Position numbers and translations under genes: made by a program. Shown piece by piece: positions 18,976 to 32,000 of a DNA stretch of 64,000 bases (within the stretch, counting starts at the first letter, position 1; the number at the start of each line of letters is the position of its first letter). Location: NCBI RefSeq assembly GCF_000020645.1, contig NC_011060.1:618501-682500 (forward strand). The letters run 5' to 3'. This DNA comes from Pelodictyon phaeoclathratiforme BU-1. Its GTDB lineage: Bacteria; Bacteroidota; Chlorobiia; Chlorobiales; Chlorobiaceae. The notes beneath the pieces were generated by a model that had not been told where the DNA came from, made no database searches, and was given only the letters and a program-made list of their open reading frames with translations.

Positions 18976-19961
18976 AAAATCCATTTGCTGATGATCTGAT
19001 CGGTCAGGGAGAGGTTTTTACCCAGTCTGTTATGGTGCCGAGGGCGATACTCTGGGTTCTTGTTCTTGCTTTTTTTGGCTTTATTGTATGGGCCTCTGTT
19101 GCTGAAATAGATGTTTCGATTCCTGCTACAGGAAAGCTTGAACCGACAGGAGAAGTTAAAAAAGTGCAGGCGGCGATTGAGGGTGAAGTGAGCGCTTTGC
19201 GGGTTGATGATGGCCAGCGGGTTAAAAAGGGGGAGGTGCTTCTTGAGTTAGTCCCGGTTTTGTCGGTTGGTGAAGAGTCGAAGCTCAAGTCGTTGCAGAT
19301 TAACCTCGACAATACCCGCCAGCAGTATGCGACGGAGTCGGTGCTGCTCGGAAAGCTTCGCTCTCTGCTCAGTACGGCTGCCGTCTCTCAATTTGAGGTT
19401 GAACAGAAAAAACTGGATGTACTGAAACTGCAGGCTCAGGTTGCAGATCTCACTGAGCAGATCAGCAAGCAGCAGTATATGACGGGTCAGGCAACAGGTT
19501 ATGAATCCATAACGGCTCCGGTCAGTGGCACCGTCTTTGATCTTCAGGTGAAAAAGGGGGCTATTGTCAGTTCCGGGCAGGTTATGCTCAAGGTTGTTCC
19601 TGATGACAATCTTACAACAAAGGCGTTTATTTCAAACCAGGATATCGGTTTTGTCTATGAAGGGTTGCCGGTTGATGTCAAGCTCGACGCCTTTCCCTCT
19701 TCCGAGTTTGGCGATATCAAGGGGAGGGTGCTCCAGGTTGGTTCTGATGTGCTTGCGCCTGATGACATCATCAAATATTATCACTTTCCTGTCAAGGTAA
19801 CGCTTGAACGCCAGTTTCTGGAGGTTAACGGGCGAAAAATTTTTCTGCAGTCTGGCATGTCGGTGACGATGAACATCAAGGTGAGGAAGCGCACCGTTAT
19901 GAGTATTTTTACCGATCTTTTTACACAGCAGGCCGATGCTATAAGCCATATCAGAAAGTAA
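18972..19961 (+). CDS. HlyD-family membrane fusion protein of the type I system
   Basis: This 329-residue adaptor has one N-terminal membrane helix (about residues 22-42), a biotinyl-lipoyl-like domain split around a short coiled coil (about 60-185) and a C-terminal beta-barrel region. It bridges the ABC exporter and the TolC-like channel across the periplasm. It is shorter than HlyD (478 residues), mainly because the coiled coil is short, so the periplasmic bridge differs from the haemolysin model. Its ATG overlaps the TGA of the transporter gene (ATGA), so the two are translationally coupled. It is the last gene of the secretion operon; 107 bases separate it from the next gene. Confidence 0.93.
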   Translation: MKNPFADDLIGQGEVFTQSVMVPRAILWVLVLAFFGFIVWASVAEIDVSIPATGKLEPTGEVKKVQAAIEGEVSALRVDDGQRVKKGEVLLELVPVLSVGEESKLKSLQINLDNTRQQYATESVLLGKLRSLLSTAAVSQFEVEQKKLDVLKLQAQVADLTEQISKQQYMTGQATGYESITAPVSGTVFDLQVKKGAIVSSGQVMLKVVPDDNLTTKAFISNQDIGFVYEGLPVDVKLDAFPSSEFGDIKGRVLQVGSDVLAPDDIIKYYHFPVKVTLERQFLEVNGRKIFLQSGMSVTMNIKVRKRTVMSIFTDLFTQQADAISHIRK

Positions 19962-20068
19962 ACAGGCTGGCCTGAAGAGAGAGATCCGGCAAATTGCCTC
20001 GCTCCTGTTGTGCCAAATCGCAGAATTACACAGGGGTTTTGAAATGGATCTGCATTCAAAAGGGTTCA

Positions 20069-23000
20069 ATGAAGCATCGTATACCCAAAAAAGAAAAGTC
20101 AAAGCAACTTGGCGGTTTTCGGGTTGAACATCAGACTGAAACTTCTGACCCATCAGATGCTCCTGTTGCGAGGCTTCAGGCAGCATTGACTTTCCATCAG
20201 CAAGGCCGATTGGATGAAGCTGAAGCAGTGTATCGGGAGATTTTGGTGACGGAGCCTGATCAGTTTGATGCTTTTCGGCTTTTGGCAATAATTGCAGCAC
20301 AAAGAAAACAATTTCATGAAGCTATTGCTTTGTTTGAGCGGGCCTTCGAAATCAATTCTGAACACGCAAATTCCTTAAATAATTATGGCATTGTATTGTG
20401 TGAAGTGAAGCGCTACAATGATGCAGTGTTGAGTTTTGACAAAGCGATCGCGCTTAATCCGGACTATGGAGAAGCTGCTTTGAACCGTGAAGCAGTTTTA
20501 AAAATCCTGAAACGGTATGATGAAGTCGTTCTGAGTTGTGGACTGGCTTTCAAAGGTAATAATGCTGCGGTTTGTTCTGATTACGGAAATGTATTACAGG
20601 AATTGAGCCGATATGAGGAGTCTTTACTGTATTACGATAGAGCTCTTGCACTCGAACCGGATTATGTTGCGGCTTATTTTAATCGTGGCCTGGCCTTAAA
20701 AAAGCTGAAACGGTATGATGAAGCTGTTTTGAGTTATGACAAGGCGATTGCACTTGAACCGGATTATGCAGAGGCACACTCAAATCGAGGTAATGCGTTA
20801 ACAGAATTGAAACGTTACCATGATGCCGTTCTGAGTTATGATAGAGCTCTTGCACTCAAACCGGATTATGCCAAGGCTCATGCTAATCGAGGGGTAGCGT
20901 TGCAGGAGCTGAAACAGTACGATGAGGCTGTATTGAGTTATGGTCGAGCTCTTGCGTGCAAGCCGGACTATGATTTTTTGTTTGCTGAACAACTGTTTCT
21001 CAGCGTACGAATTTGTGACTGGAGAAGTTTTGAGCATCAGGTGTTTTTGCTCAGAGAAAAAATATCTCGCCACGAAAACGTATCAACACCATTTCCTGTT
21101 CTTGCACTCGTCGATTCGCCTTTGTTACAACAAGAGGCAGCCAGAATATATGTCAATGCGAAACATGTTATTAATGCTCCCTTGCCACTCATTGCCAAAC
21201 GTGAACGGCATGAGAAAATTCGTATTGGTTATTATTCCGCTGACTTTCAGAATCATGCAACGACCTACCTGATGGCAGAGTTGTTTGAACGGCATGACCG
21301 AAGGCGATTTGAACTTACCGCTTTTTCTTTTGGGCCGGACAAGCAGGATGAGATGAGAACGAGGGTTGCCTGTGCTTTTGACCGTTTTATTGATGTGCGA
21401 ACCCGCTCTGACCGAGAGGTGGCGCTCCTTTCAAGGGAGTTGGAAATCGATATTGCGGTTGATCTGAAAGGCTTTACGACTGATTCTCGCACAGGTATAT
21501 TTGCCTTGCGGGCAGCGCCGATACAGGTTAGCTATCTTGGTTATCCTGGTACCATGGGCATGGACTCGATGGATTATCTCATTGCTGACCAAACATTGAT
21601 ACCGGTTTATTCCCGGCAGTACTATACTGAAAAAATTGTCTTTCTCCCCGACAGTTATCAGGTTAATGATACAAAGCGCACGATTGCAGAGAAAGATTTT
21701 ACCCGGAAAGAGTGCGGATTACCGGAAAAAGGGTTTGTCTTCTGCTGTTTCAACAATAATTACAAAATTACTCCTTTCGTCTTCGATAGCTGGATGCGTA
21801 TTCTCCGGCAGGTTGAGGGAAGTGTGTTCTGGATCTTTGAGGATAATCCAAAAGCTGCGGAAAATTTGCGGAAGGAAGCGACGAGAAGAGGTGTTGATTC
21901 CAACAGGCTGATTTTTTCGAAGCGGATACCTCTTGCTGAACACCTTGCACGGCATCGGCTGGCAGACCTGTTTCTTGACACCCATCCCTGCAATGCCCAT
22001 ACGACGGCAAGTGATGCTCTGTGGGCTGGGCTACCTCTTTTGACGCTGGCAGGTGAAACTTTCGTGGCAAGAGTGGCGGCAAGTCTGCTTAATGCCATCC
22101 AGTTACCGGAACTTATCACCTGTACACAGGAAGAGTATGAGGCTCTTGCGATTGAACTTGCCACCAATCCGGACAGGTTGAAGCTGATCAGGCTGAAACT
22201 CGAGAAAAACCGGCTGACGACCCCTCTGTTTGATACAGAACGTTTCACTCATCATCTTGAGGAGGCTTATGGTGTTATGTATGAGAGATATCAGGACGGA
22301 TTACTGCCAGAGCATATTGTATCGTTACCATCAGCAGAAGAGAGGAAAGAGTTGCTGACGATGGCTTTGGAATCATCAGGAGAAAGGCATGGGCAGAAGG
22401 CTGCTCTTGTATGTGATGCAGCAAGTGATCATGCTTCGAGGTTTCCGGAGGCACTGACGCTCCATCAGCAGGGGCGGATCAATGAAGCTGAGGCGCTTTA
22501 CAGGGAGATCCTGTGTGCAAATCCCAAACACTTTGATGCATTGCAGCTTTTAGCCACAGTTGCAGCACAAAAAAGGAATTTCAGCGAAGCTGCTGCGCTA
22601 TTTGAGCAGGCATTTGCAATCAATTCCGATTGTCCGGAATTATTGAACAATTGGGGCAATACGTTAAAGGAGTTGAAACGGTACGATGAGGCATTGCACT
22701 GTTTTGATCGTGCGACTGAACTCAATCCGTATTATGTTGAGGCATACTATAATCGGGGTATCACGTTAAAGGAGTTGCAGCGGTACGATGAGGCGCTTTT
22801 GAGTTATGATGCTGTTATTGCTCTCAAGCCGGATTATCCTGAGGTATACGTTAATCGTGGTAATGTGTTGAAGGAGTTGTTACGGTGTGACGAGGCGCTT
22901 TTGAGCTATAACAGCGCTCTTGTACTTAAACCTGATTATACCCAGGCGTATTTTAATCAGGCTCTTGCATTACAGCATCTGAAACAATACGAAGAAGCGG

Positions 23001-26000
23001 TGCTGAGTTATGACAAGGCAATTTTGCTCAATCCTGAATATGTTGCGGCTTACTCTAATCGTGGCTCTGCATTAAAAGAGTTGAAGCGCTATGATGAGGC
23101 GTTATCAAATTATGGTGAGGCGATTGCACGAAATCCTCAATTTGCTGAAGCATACGTCAATCGAGGCAATGCCTTGACAGACTTGAAACGTTATCAGGAT
23201 GCTCTTTTGGATTATGACAGAGCCATTGCAGTCAAGCTGGATTACGCAATAGCTTATTTCAATCGGGGCGTTATTCAGCAGAAATTGAAACTCTATGAAG
23301 ATGCGGTATTGAGCTATGACAATGCTTATACTTTTGAGCCCACTTTTGATTTTTTATATGGACTTCGATTGTATGCAAGGATGCAGATTTGTGACTGGAG
23401 TATCTTTTACAATAATGTTCGTGAACTGAGAGAAAAAATAGGGCGCTGCGAAAAAGTATCCATACCATTTCCCGTTATTGCGCTTCTTGATTCACTTGTT
23501 TTACAAAAGGAGGTAGCAAAGCTTTATGTGCAGGAAAAATATCCTGCGAATCATGAACTTCCAGTTATGGTAAACTATCCACAGCATGAGAGGATTCGCA
23601 TTGGCTACTACTCGGCGGATTTTCATAATCATGCAACGACCTACCTGATGGCAGAGCTTTTTGAACGGCATGACCGAAGTCGATTTGAACTTACGGCATT
23701 TTCTTTTGGGCCGGACAAGCAGGATGAGATGAGAGCGAGGGTTGCAAGTGCTTTTGACTATTTTATTGATGTGAGAACCCGATCTGACCGAGAGGTGGCA
23801 CTTCTTTCAAGGGAGCTCGAGATTGATATTGCAATTGACTTGAAGGGCTTTACGCAGGACTCTCGTCCCGGCATATTTGCCTTGCGGGCAGCACCGATTC
23901 AGGTCAGTTATCTTGGTTTCCCTGGTACCATGGGTGCCGGGTATATTGACTATCTCATTGCTGATCGAACATTGATACCGGAACGCAGCCAATATGGCTA
24001 CACCGAAAAAATTGTCTATCTCCCTGACAGCTATCAGATCAACGATACAAAGCGTCTCATTGCAAAAAAACTCTTTACCCGTAAAGAGTTGGGATTGCCG
24101 GAAATCGGCTTTGTCTTTTGCTGTTTTAACAATAACTATAAAATTACTCCTCTCATTTTTGACGGCTGGATGCGCATTCTCCGCCAGGTTGAGGGTAGTG
24201 TGCTCTGGCTTTTTGAGGATACTCAAAGAGCCGCTCAGAATTTGCGGCGAGAGGCTATTGAAAAAGGTGTTGATGCAGAAAGGCTGATTTTTGCAAAGCG
24301 GATGCCTTTGGCTGAACACCTTGCAAGGCACCGGATAGCAGACCTGTTTCTCGACACTTTTCCGTGCAATGCCCATACGACAGCAAGTGATGCTTTGTGG
24401 GCCGGTTTGCCACTTTTGACGCTTGCCGGTGAAACCTTTGCAGCAAGAGTGGCTGCAAGTCTCCTTAATGCCATACAGTTACCGGAACTGATTACCTTTA
24501 CACAGGAGAAGTATGAAGCTCTTGCGATTGAACTTGCAACCAACCCCGAAAAGTTGATTGCGATCAGGCAGAAACTGGAGAAAAACCGGATGACGACCCC
24601 TCTGTTTGATACAGAACGTTTCACTCATCATCTTGAGGAGGCTTATGGTGTTATCTATGAGAGATATCAGGAAGGGTTGCCTCCTGGGCATATTGTATCG
24701 TTACCATCAGCAGAAGGCAGCGAGCCGTTGCTGACGATGGCTTTTGCATTACCAAAAGCCAGGTCGGAGCAAGATGTTTCCGCAGTAGCTGAAACAGCCG
24801 CCCGGTCAGGGCCGGCTTATTTTGCTACATTGCAGTCTGCATTGGCCCTTCATCAGCAGGGTTGTCTGGATGATGCCGAGGTTCTTTACAGGGAGGTTGT
24901 GCACTCAAATCCGGATTACTTTGAAGCTGTGCAGCTTTTGGCAACTGTTGCTGCTCAAAAACAGAGTTTTCATGAGGCTCTTGAGCTCTTTGATCATGCA
25001 CTTGCCATCAAGCCCGATCACCCGATTACACTGAACAATCGGGGGAATACGTTAATAGCGCTGAAACGGTATGGTGACGCGTTATCAAGTTATGAAAGGG
25101 CTTTTCTTCTTAAACCTGACTATGCTGAGGCTTTTTATAACCGAGCTCTTGCACTACAGGAGCTGGAACGGCATGAAGAGGCAGTGTCGAGCTATGAGAA
25201 AGCGATTTGCATCAAACCGGATTATGCAGAAGCTTATTATAAGCGTGGCGTAGCGTTACAAAGGCTTCAGCGCTATGACGATGCTCTGTTGTGTTATGAC
25301 AAGGTGATCGCACTCAAACCGGACTACGCTGACGCGCACTATAGTCGAGGTCTTGCTTTACAGGAGTTACAGCGATACGATGAGGCGCTCATAAGTTATG
25401 ACGCAGTTATTGCTCTGAAACCAGACTATCCTTTGGTATATGGAATCTGTTTGCATATGAGGATGCATAGTTGTGACTGGGCCAATTTTGATCATTATCT
25501 TTCCGTTATCATAGAAAAAATAGAGTGTCACAAATATGTTGCACCTCCGTTTATCTTTTTTGCATCAGTAGATTCTCTATCATTGCAAAAAAAGGTCTCC
25601 ACAATTTTTATGCAGGGGATTTTTCCTGCAAACCATGAGCTTCCACTCATTGAAAGGCATTCGCGGCATGAGAGGATTCGTATTGGTTATTACTCAGCGG
25701 ACTTTCATAATCATGCAACAGCGAATTTGATGGCCGAGCTGTTTGAACGGCACGACAGATCGCGCTTTGAACTCACTGCTTTTTCTTTTGGTGCAGATGC
25801 GCAGGATGAGATGAGACGAAGGGTGGCCACCGCTTTTGACCGTTTTATCGATGTACGTACCCAATCTGACCGAGAGGTTGCGCTCCTTTCAAGGGAGTTG
25901 GAAATTGATATTGCAATTGACTTGAAAGGTGTTACGCAGTACGCCCGTCCCGGTATATTTACCCTGCGGGCAGCTCCGATTCAGGTCAGTTATCTTGGTT

Positions 26001-29000
26001 TCCCTGCTACCATGGGTGCTGAATATATTGACTACCTTATTGCTGACCGGACACTGATACCCGAAAGCAGCCGGTATGGTTACACGGAAAAAATTGTCTA
26101 TCTCCCTGACAGCTATCAGGTTAACGATACAAAGCGTCTCATTGCTGAAAGGGTGTTCACTCGCAAAGAGTGCGGGCTGCCGGAAAAAGGATTTGTCTTT
26201 TGCTGTTTTAACAATAACTATAAAATCACTCCTGTCACCTTTGACGGCTGGATGCGCATTCTCAAACGGGTGGAGGGAAGTGTTCTCTGGCTCCTTGGGG
26301 GTAATCCAAAAGCGGTAGAAAATTTGCGGAAGGAATCGACTGAAAGAGGTGTTGATGCAGAAAGGCTGATTTTTGCAAAGCGGATGCCTTTGGCTGAACA
26401 CCTTGCACGGCACCGGATAGCAGACCTGTTTATCGACACCTTTCCGTGTAATGCCCATACGACGGCAAGTGATGCTCTGTGGGCCGGGTTGCCTCTTTTG
26501 ACGCTGGCAGGTGAAACTTTCGTGGCAAGAGTGGCTGCAAGTCTCCTCAATGCCATACAGTTACCTGAACTGATTACCTCTACACAGGAGGAGTATGAAG
26601 CTCTTGCGATTGAACTTGCAACCAACCCCGAAAAGTTGATTGCGATCAGGCAGAAACTGGAGAAAAACCGGCTGACGACCCCTCTGTTTGATACAGAGCG
26701 CTTCACTCATCATCTTGAAGAGGCTTATGGTGTTATCTATGAGAGATATCAGGAGGGGCTGCCTCCTGGGCATATTGTATCGTTACCATCAGCGGAAGGC
26801 AGGAAAGAGTTGTTGATGAAGGGTACTGTTCCGGGAGTAAGGGCGGAGCAAGACGTCAGTGTTGCATCTGAAACAACCGCCCAGTATAGGCCTGCTCATT
26901 CTACCAGGTTGCACTCTGCGTTGGCGCTGCATCAGCAGGGTTGTCTGGATGATGCTGAGGTTCTTTACAGGAAGATCCTGCGTGAAGATCCGGAACACTT
27001 TGATGCTCTTCAGCTTTTGGCAACAATTGCAGCGCAAAAAAAGAATTTTTCAGAAGCGGTGGAACTCTTTGATCAGGCATTTACAATCAATTCAAATCAC
27101 CCAAACTCACTGAACAATTGGGGGAATGCCCTTAAGGAGTTGAAACGGTATGACGAAGCAATATCAAGTTATGACAAGGCCGTAACAATCAAGGCCGACT
27201 ATGCTGAGGCTTATGTTAACCGAGGTATTGTGTTCGAAGAGCTGAAGCTGTACGATATGGCGTTGTCAAGTTATGACAAGGCATTTGCCGTTAATGCGGG
27301 CTATGATTTTCTTCCGGGAATGCGCTTTGCAATAAGAATGTTGTTTTGTGACTGGGTTGATTTTGATAATCATGTATCGCTTCTGAGAGAAAAAATAGGG
27401 CATCATGAAAGGGTATCGTCCCCCTTTACTCTTTTTGCAATAAGTGATTCACTGTCGCAGCAAAAAGAGGCTGCTTTGATTTATGTGGATGCAAAACAAG
27501 CTCTTGATCATTTGTTGCCTGTTATTACAAAGTGCTTGCGACATGACAAAATTAGAGTTGCTTACTACTCCGCAGATTTTCATAACCACGCAACGGCTTA
27601 CCTGATGGCGGAGCTGTTTGAACGACACGATAGATCGAATTTTGAATTCACTGCCTTTTCTTTTGGTGCAGACGCGCAGGATGAGATGAGACGAAGGGTG
27701 GCCACTGCTTTTGACCGTTTTATCGATGTACGTACCCAATCTGACCGAGAGGTTGCGCTCCTTTCAAGGGAACTTGAAATTGATATTGCAATTGATTTGA
27801 AAGGCTTTACGCAGCACTCACGTCCCGGTATATTTGCTTTGCGGGCAGCGCCGATACAGGTCAGTTATCTTGGTTATCCCGGTACAATGGGCGCTGAATA
27901 TATTGACTACCTTATTGCTGACCGGACACTGATACCGGAAAGCTGCTGGTACGGCTACACGGAAAAAATTGTCTATCTCCCTGACAGCTATCAGGTTAAC
28001 GATACAAAGCGTCTCATTGCTGAAAGGGTGTTCACTCGTAAAGAGCTGGGATTGCCGGAAATCGGCTTTGTCTTTTGCTGTTTTAACAATAACTATAAAA
28101 TCACTCCTGTCACCTTTGAGGGCTGGATGCGCATTCTCAAGCGGGTGGAGGGAAGCGTTCTCTGGTTATTAGAGGATAATCCAAAAGCTGCGGCAAATTT
28201 GCGGAAGGAAGCGACTGAAAGAGGTGTTGATGCAGAAAGGCTGATTTTTGCAAAGCGGATGCCTTTGGCTGAACACCTTGCAAGGCACCGGATAGCAGAC
28301 CTGTTTCTCGACACTTTTCCGTGCAATGCCCATACGACAGCAAGTGATGCTTTGTGGGCCGGTTTGCCACTTTTGACGCTTGCCGGTGAAACCTTTGCAG
28401 CAAGAGTGGCTGCAAGTCTCCTTAATGCCATACAGTTACCGGAACTGATTACCTTTACACAGGAGAAGTATGAAGCTCTTGCGATTGAACTTGCAACCAA
28501 CCCCGAAAAGTTGATTGCGATCAGGCAGAAACTGGAGAAAAACCGGCTGACGACCCCTCTGTTTGATACAGAACGTTTCACTCATCATCTTGAGGAGGCT
28601 TATGGTGTTATGTATGAGAGATATCAGGAGGGGTTGCCTCCTGGGCATATTGTATCGTTACCATCAGCAGAAGGCAGCGAGCCGTTGCTGACGATGGCTC
28701 TTGCATTACCAAAGGCCAGGTCGGAGCAAGATGTTTCCGCAGTAGCTGAAACAGCCGCCCGGTCAGGGCCTGCATATTTTGCCACATTGCAGTCTGCGTT
28801 GGCCCTTCATCAGCAGGGTTGTCTGGATGATGCCGAGGTTCTTTACAGGGAGGTTGTGCACTCAAATCCGGATTACTTTGAAGCTGTGCAGCTTTTGGCA
28901 ACTGTTGCTGCTCAAAAACAGAATTTTCATGAGGCTCTTGAGCTCTTTGATCATGCACTTGCCATCAAGCCCGATCACCCGATTACACTGAACAATCGGG

Positions 29001-32000
29001 GGAATACGTTAATAGCGCTGAAACGGTATGGTGACGCGTTATCAAGTTATGAAAGGGCTTTTCTTCTTAAACCTGACTATGCTGAGGCTTGTTATAACCG
29101 GGCTCTTGCACTACAGGAGCTGGAACGGCATGAAGAGGCGCTGTCGGGCTATGAGAAAGCGATTGGTATCAAACCGGATTATGTTGAGGCTTTGTATAAG
29201 CGTGGCGTAGCGTTAAAAAGGCTTCAGCGCTATGACGACGCTCTGTTGTGTTATGACAAGGTGATCGCACTCAAACCGGACTACGCTGACGCGCACTATA
29301 GTCGAGGCCTTGCTTTACAGGAGTTACAGCGATACGATGAGGCGTTATCAAATTATGGTGAGGCGATTGCACGAAATCCTCAATTTGCTGAAGCATACGT
29401 CAATCGAGGCAATGCCTTGACAGACTTGAAACGTTATCAGGATGCTCTTTTGGATTATGACAGAGCCATTGCAGTCAAGCTGGATTACGCAATAGCTTAT
29501 TTCAATCGGGGCGTTATTCAGCAGAAATTGAAACTCTATGAAGATGCGGTATTGAGCTATGACAATGCTTATACTTTTGAGCCCACTTTTGATTTTTTAT
29601 ATGGACTTCGATTGTATGCAAGGATGCAGATTTGTGACTGGAGTATCTTTTACAATAATGTTCGTGAACTGAGAGAAAAAATAGGGCGCTGCGAAAAAGT
29701 ATCCATACCATTTCCCGTTATTGCGCTTCTTGATTCACTTGTTTTACAAAAGGAGGTAGCAAAGCTTTATGTGCAGGAAAAATATCCTGCGAATCATGAA
29801 CTTCCAGTCATGGTAACCTATCCACAGCATGAGAGGATTCGCATTGGCTACTACTCGGCGGACTTTCATAATCATGCAACAGCCAATCTGATGGCTGAGC
29901 TGTTTGAACGGCACGACAGATCGCGCTTTGAACTCACGGCCTTTTCTTTTGGGCCAGAGGTTCAGGATGAGATGAGAGCGAGGGTTGCAATTGCTTTTGA
30001 CCGCTTTATTGAAGTGAGAACCCTGTCTGACCGAGAGGTTGCGCTCCTTTCAAGGGAACTCGAAATTGATATTGCAATTGACCTGAAAGGTGTTACGCAG
30101 TACGCCCGTCCCGGTATGTTTGCCCTGCGGGCAGCTCCGATTCAGGTCAGTTATCTTGGTTTCCCTGCTACCATGGGTGCTGAATATATTGACTACCTTA
30201 TTGCTGACCGGACACTGATACCCGAAAGCAGCCGGTATGGTTACACGGAAAAAATTGTCTATCTCCCTGACAGCTATCAGGTTAACGATACAAAGCGTCT
30301 CATTGCTGAAAGGGTGTTCACTCGCAAAGAGTGCGGGCTGCCGGAAAAAGGATTTGTCTTTTGCTGTTTTAACAATAACTATAAAATCACTCCTGTCACC
30401 TTTGACGGCTGGATGCGCATTCTCAAACGGGTGGAGGGAAGTGTTCTCTGGCTCCTTGGGGGTAATCCAAAAGCGGTAGAAAATTTGCGGAAGGAATCGA
30501 CTGAAAGAGGTGTTGATGCAGAAAGGCTGATTTTTGCAAAGCGGATGCCTTTGGCTGAACACCTTGCACGGCATCGGCTGGCAGACCTGTTTATCGACAC
30601 CTTTCCGTGTAATGCCCATACGACGGCAAGTGATGCTTTGTGGGCTGGTTTGCCACTTTTGACGCTTGCCGGTGAAACCTTTGCCGCAAGAGTGGCTGCA
30701 AGTCTCCTTAATGCCATACAGTTACCGGAACTGATTACCTCTACACAGGAGGAGTATGAAGCTCTTGCGATTGAACTTGCAACCAACCCCGAAAAGTTGA
30801 CTGTGATCAGGCAGAAACTGGAGAAAAACCGGCTGACGACCCCTCTGTTTGATACAGAACGTTTCACTCATCATATCGAGGAGGCTTATGGTGTTATCTA
30901 TGAGAGATATCAGGAGGGGTTGCCTCCTGGGCATATTGTATCGTTACCATCAGCGGAAGGCAGGAAAGAGTCGTTGATGAAGGGTACTGTTCCGGGAGTA
31001 AGGGCGGAGCAAGATGTCAGTGTTGCATCTGAAACAGCCGCCCAGTATAGGCCTGCTCATTCTATCAGGTTGCACTCTGCGTTGGCGCTGCATCAGCAGG
31101 GTTGTCTGGATGATGCCGAGGTTCTTTACAGGGAGATTTTGCGTGCAAATCCGGAACACTTTGATGCTCTTCGGCTTTTGGCAACTGTTGCTGCTCAAAG
31201 AAAGAATTTTCCAGAAGCGGAGGAACTCTTTGATCAGGCACTCAAAATCAATCCCGCTCATGCAACGGTATGGAATAATCGAGGTATTGCCTTACAAGAG
31301 CTGAAACGGTACGATGAGGCGTTGCAATGTTATGATAACGCTCTTGAACGTAAAGCAGATTATGCGGCTGCTTTTTTTTATCGTGGCCTGGTGTTAACAA
31401 AATTACATCGTTATGATGAGGCTGTATTGAGTTACAACAGGGCGCTTATACTCAAACCGGACTATGCGGCTGCTTGTTATAATCTTGGAAATACATTACA
31501 GAAGCTGAATCGGTATGATGAGGCGCTTGTGTGTTATGACAAGGTTCTTGTAATCAAGCCAGGCGATGCTGAAGCCTGCTCTAATCGTGGTATTACTCTT
31601 AAGGAGTTGCAACGCTATGATGAAGCAGTATTAAGTTATGAGAAGGCTCTTGCGCTCAGGCCGGATTATGCTGATGCTTACTATAATCTCGGAAATGTAT
31701 TACAGGATTTAAAACGCTACCGTGAGGCTCTCGATAATTATGACAAGGTTCTTGCAATCAGGCCTGGTGATGCTCATGTTTACTCTAATCGAGGTATTGC
31801 TTTACAAGAGCTGAAACGGTACGATGAGGCGCTTGTAAGTTATGAAAAGGCACTTGCTCTTAAGCCGGACTATGCCAAAGCGTATTCCAATCGAGGCAGT
31901 GTATTACAGGCCTTAAACCGCAATGATGAGGCTCTTTTGAGCTATGAGCGTGCCATTGCCATCAAACAAGACTATGCTGAGGCTTACCGTAATCGTGGCG

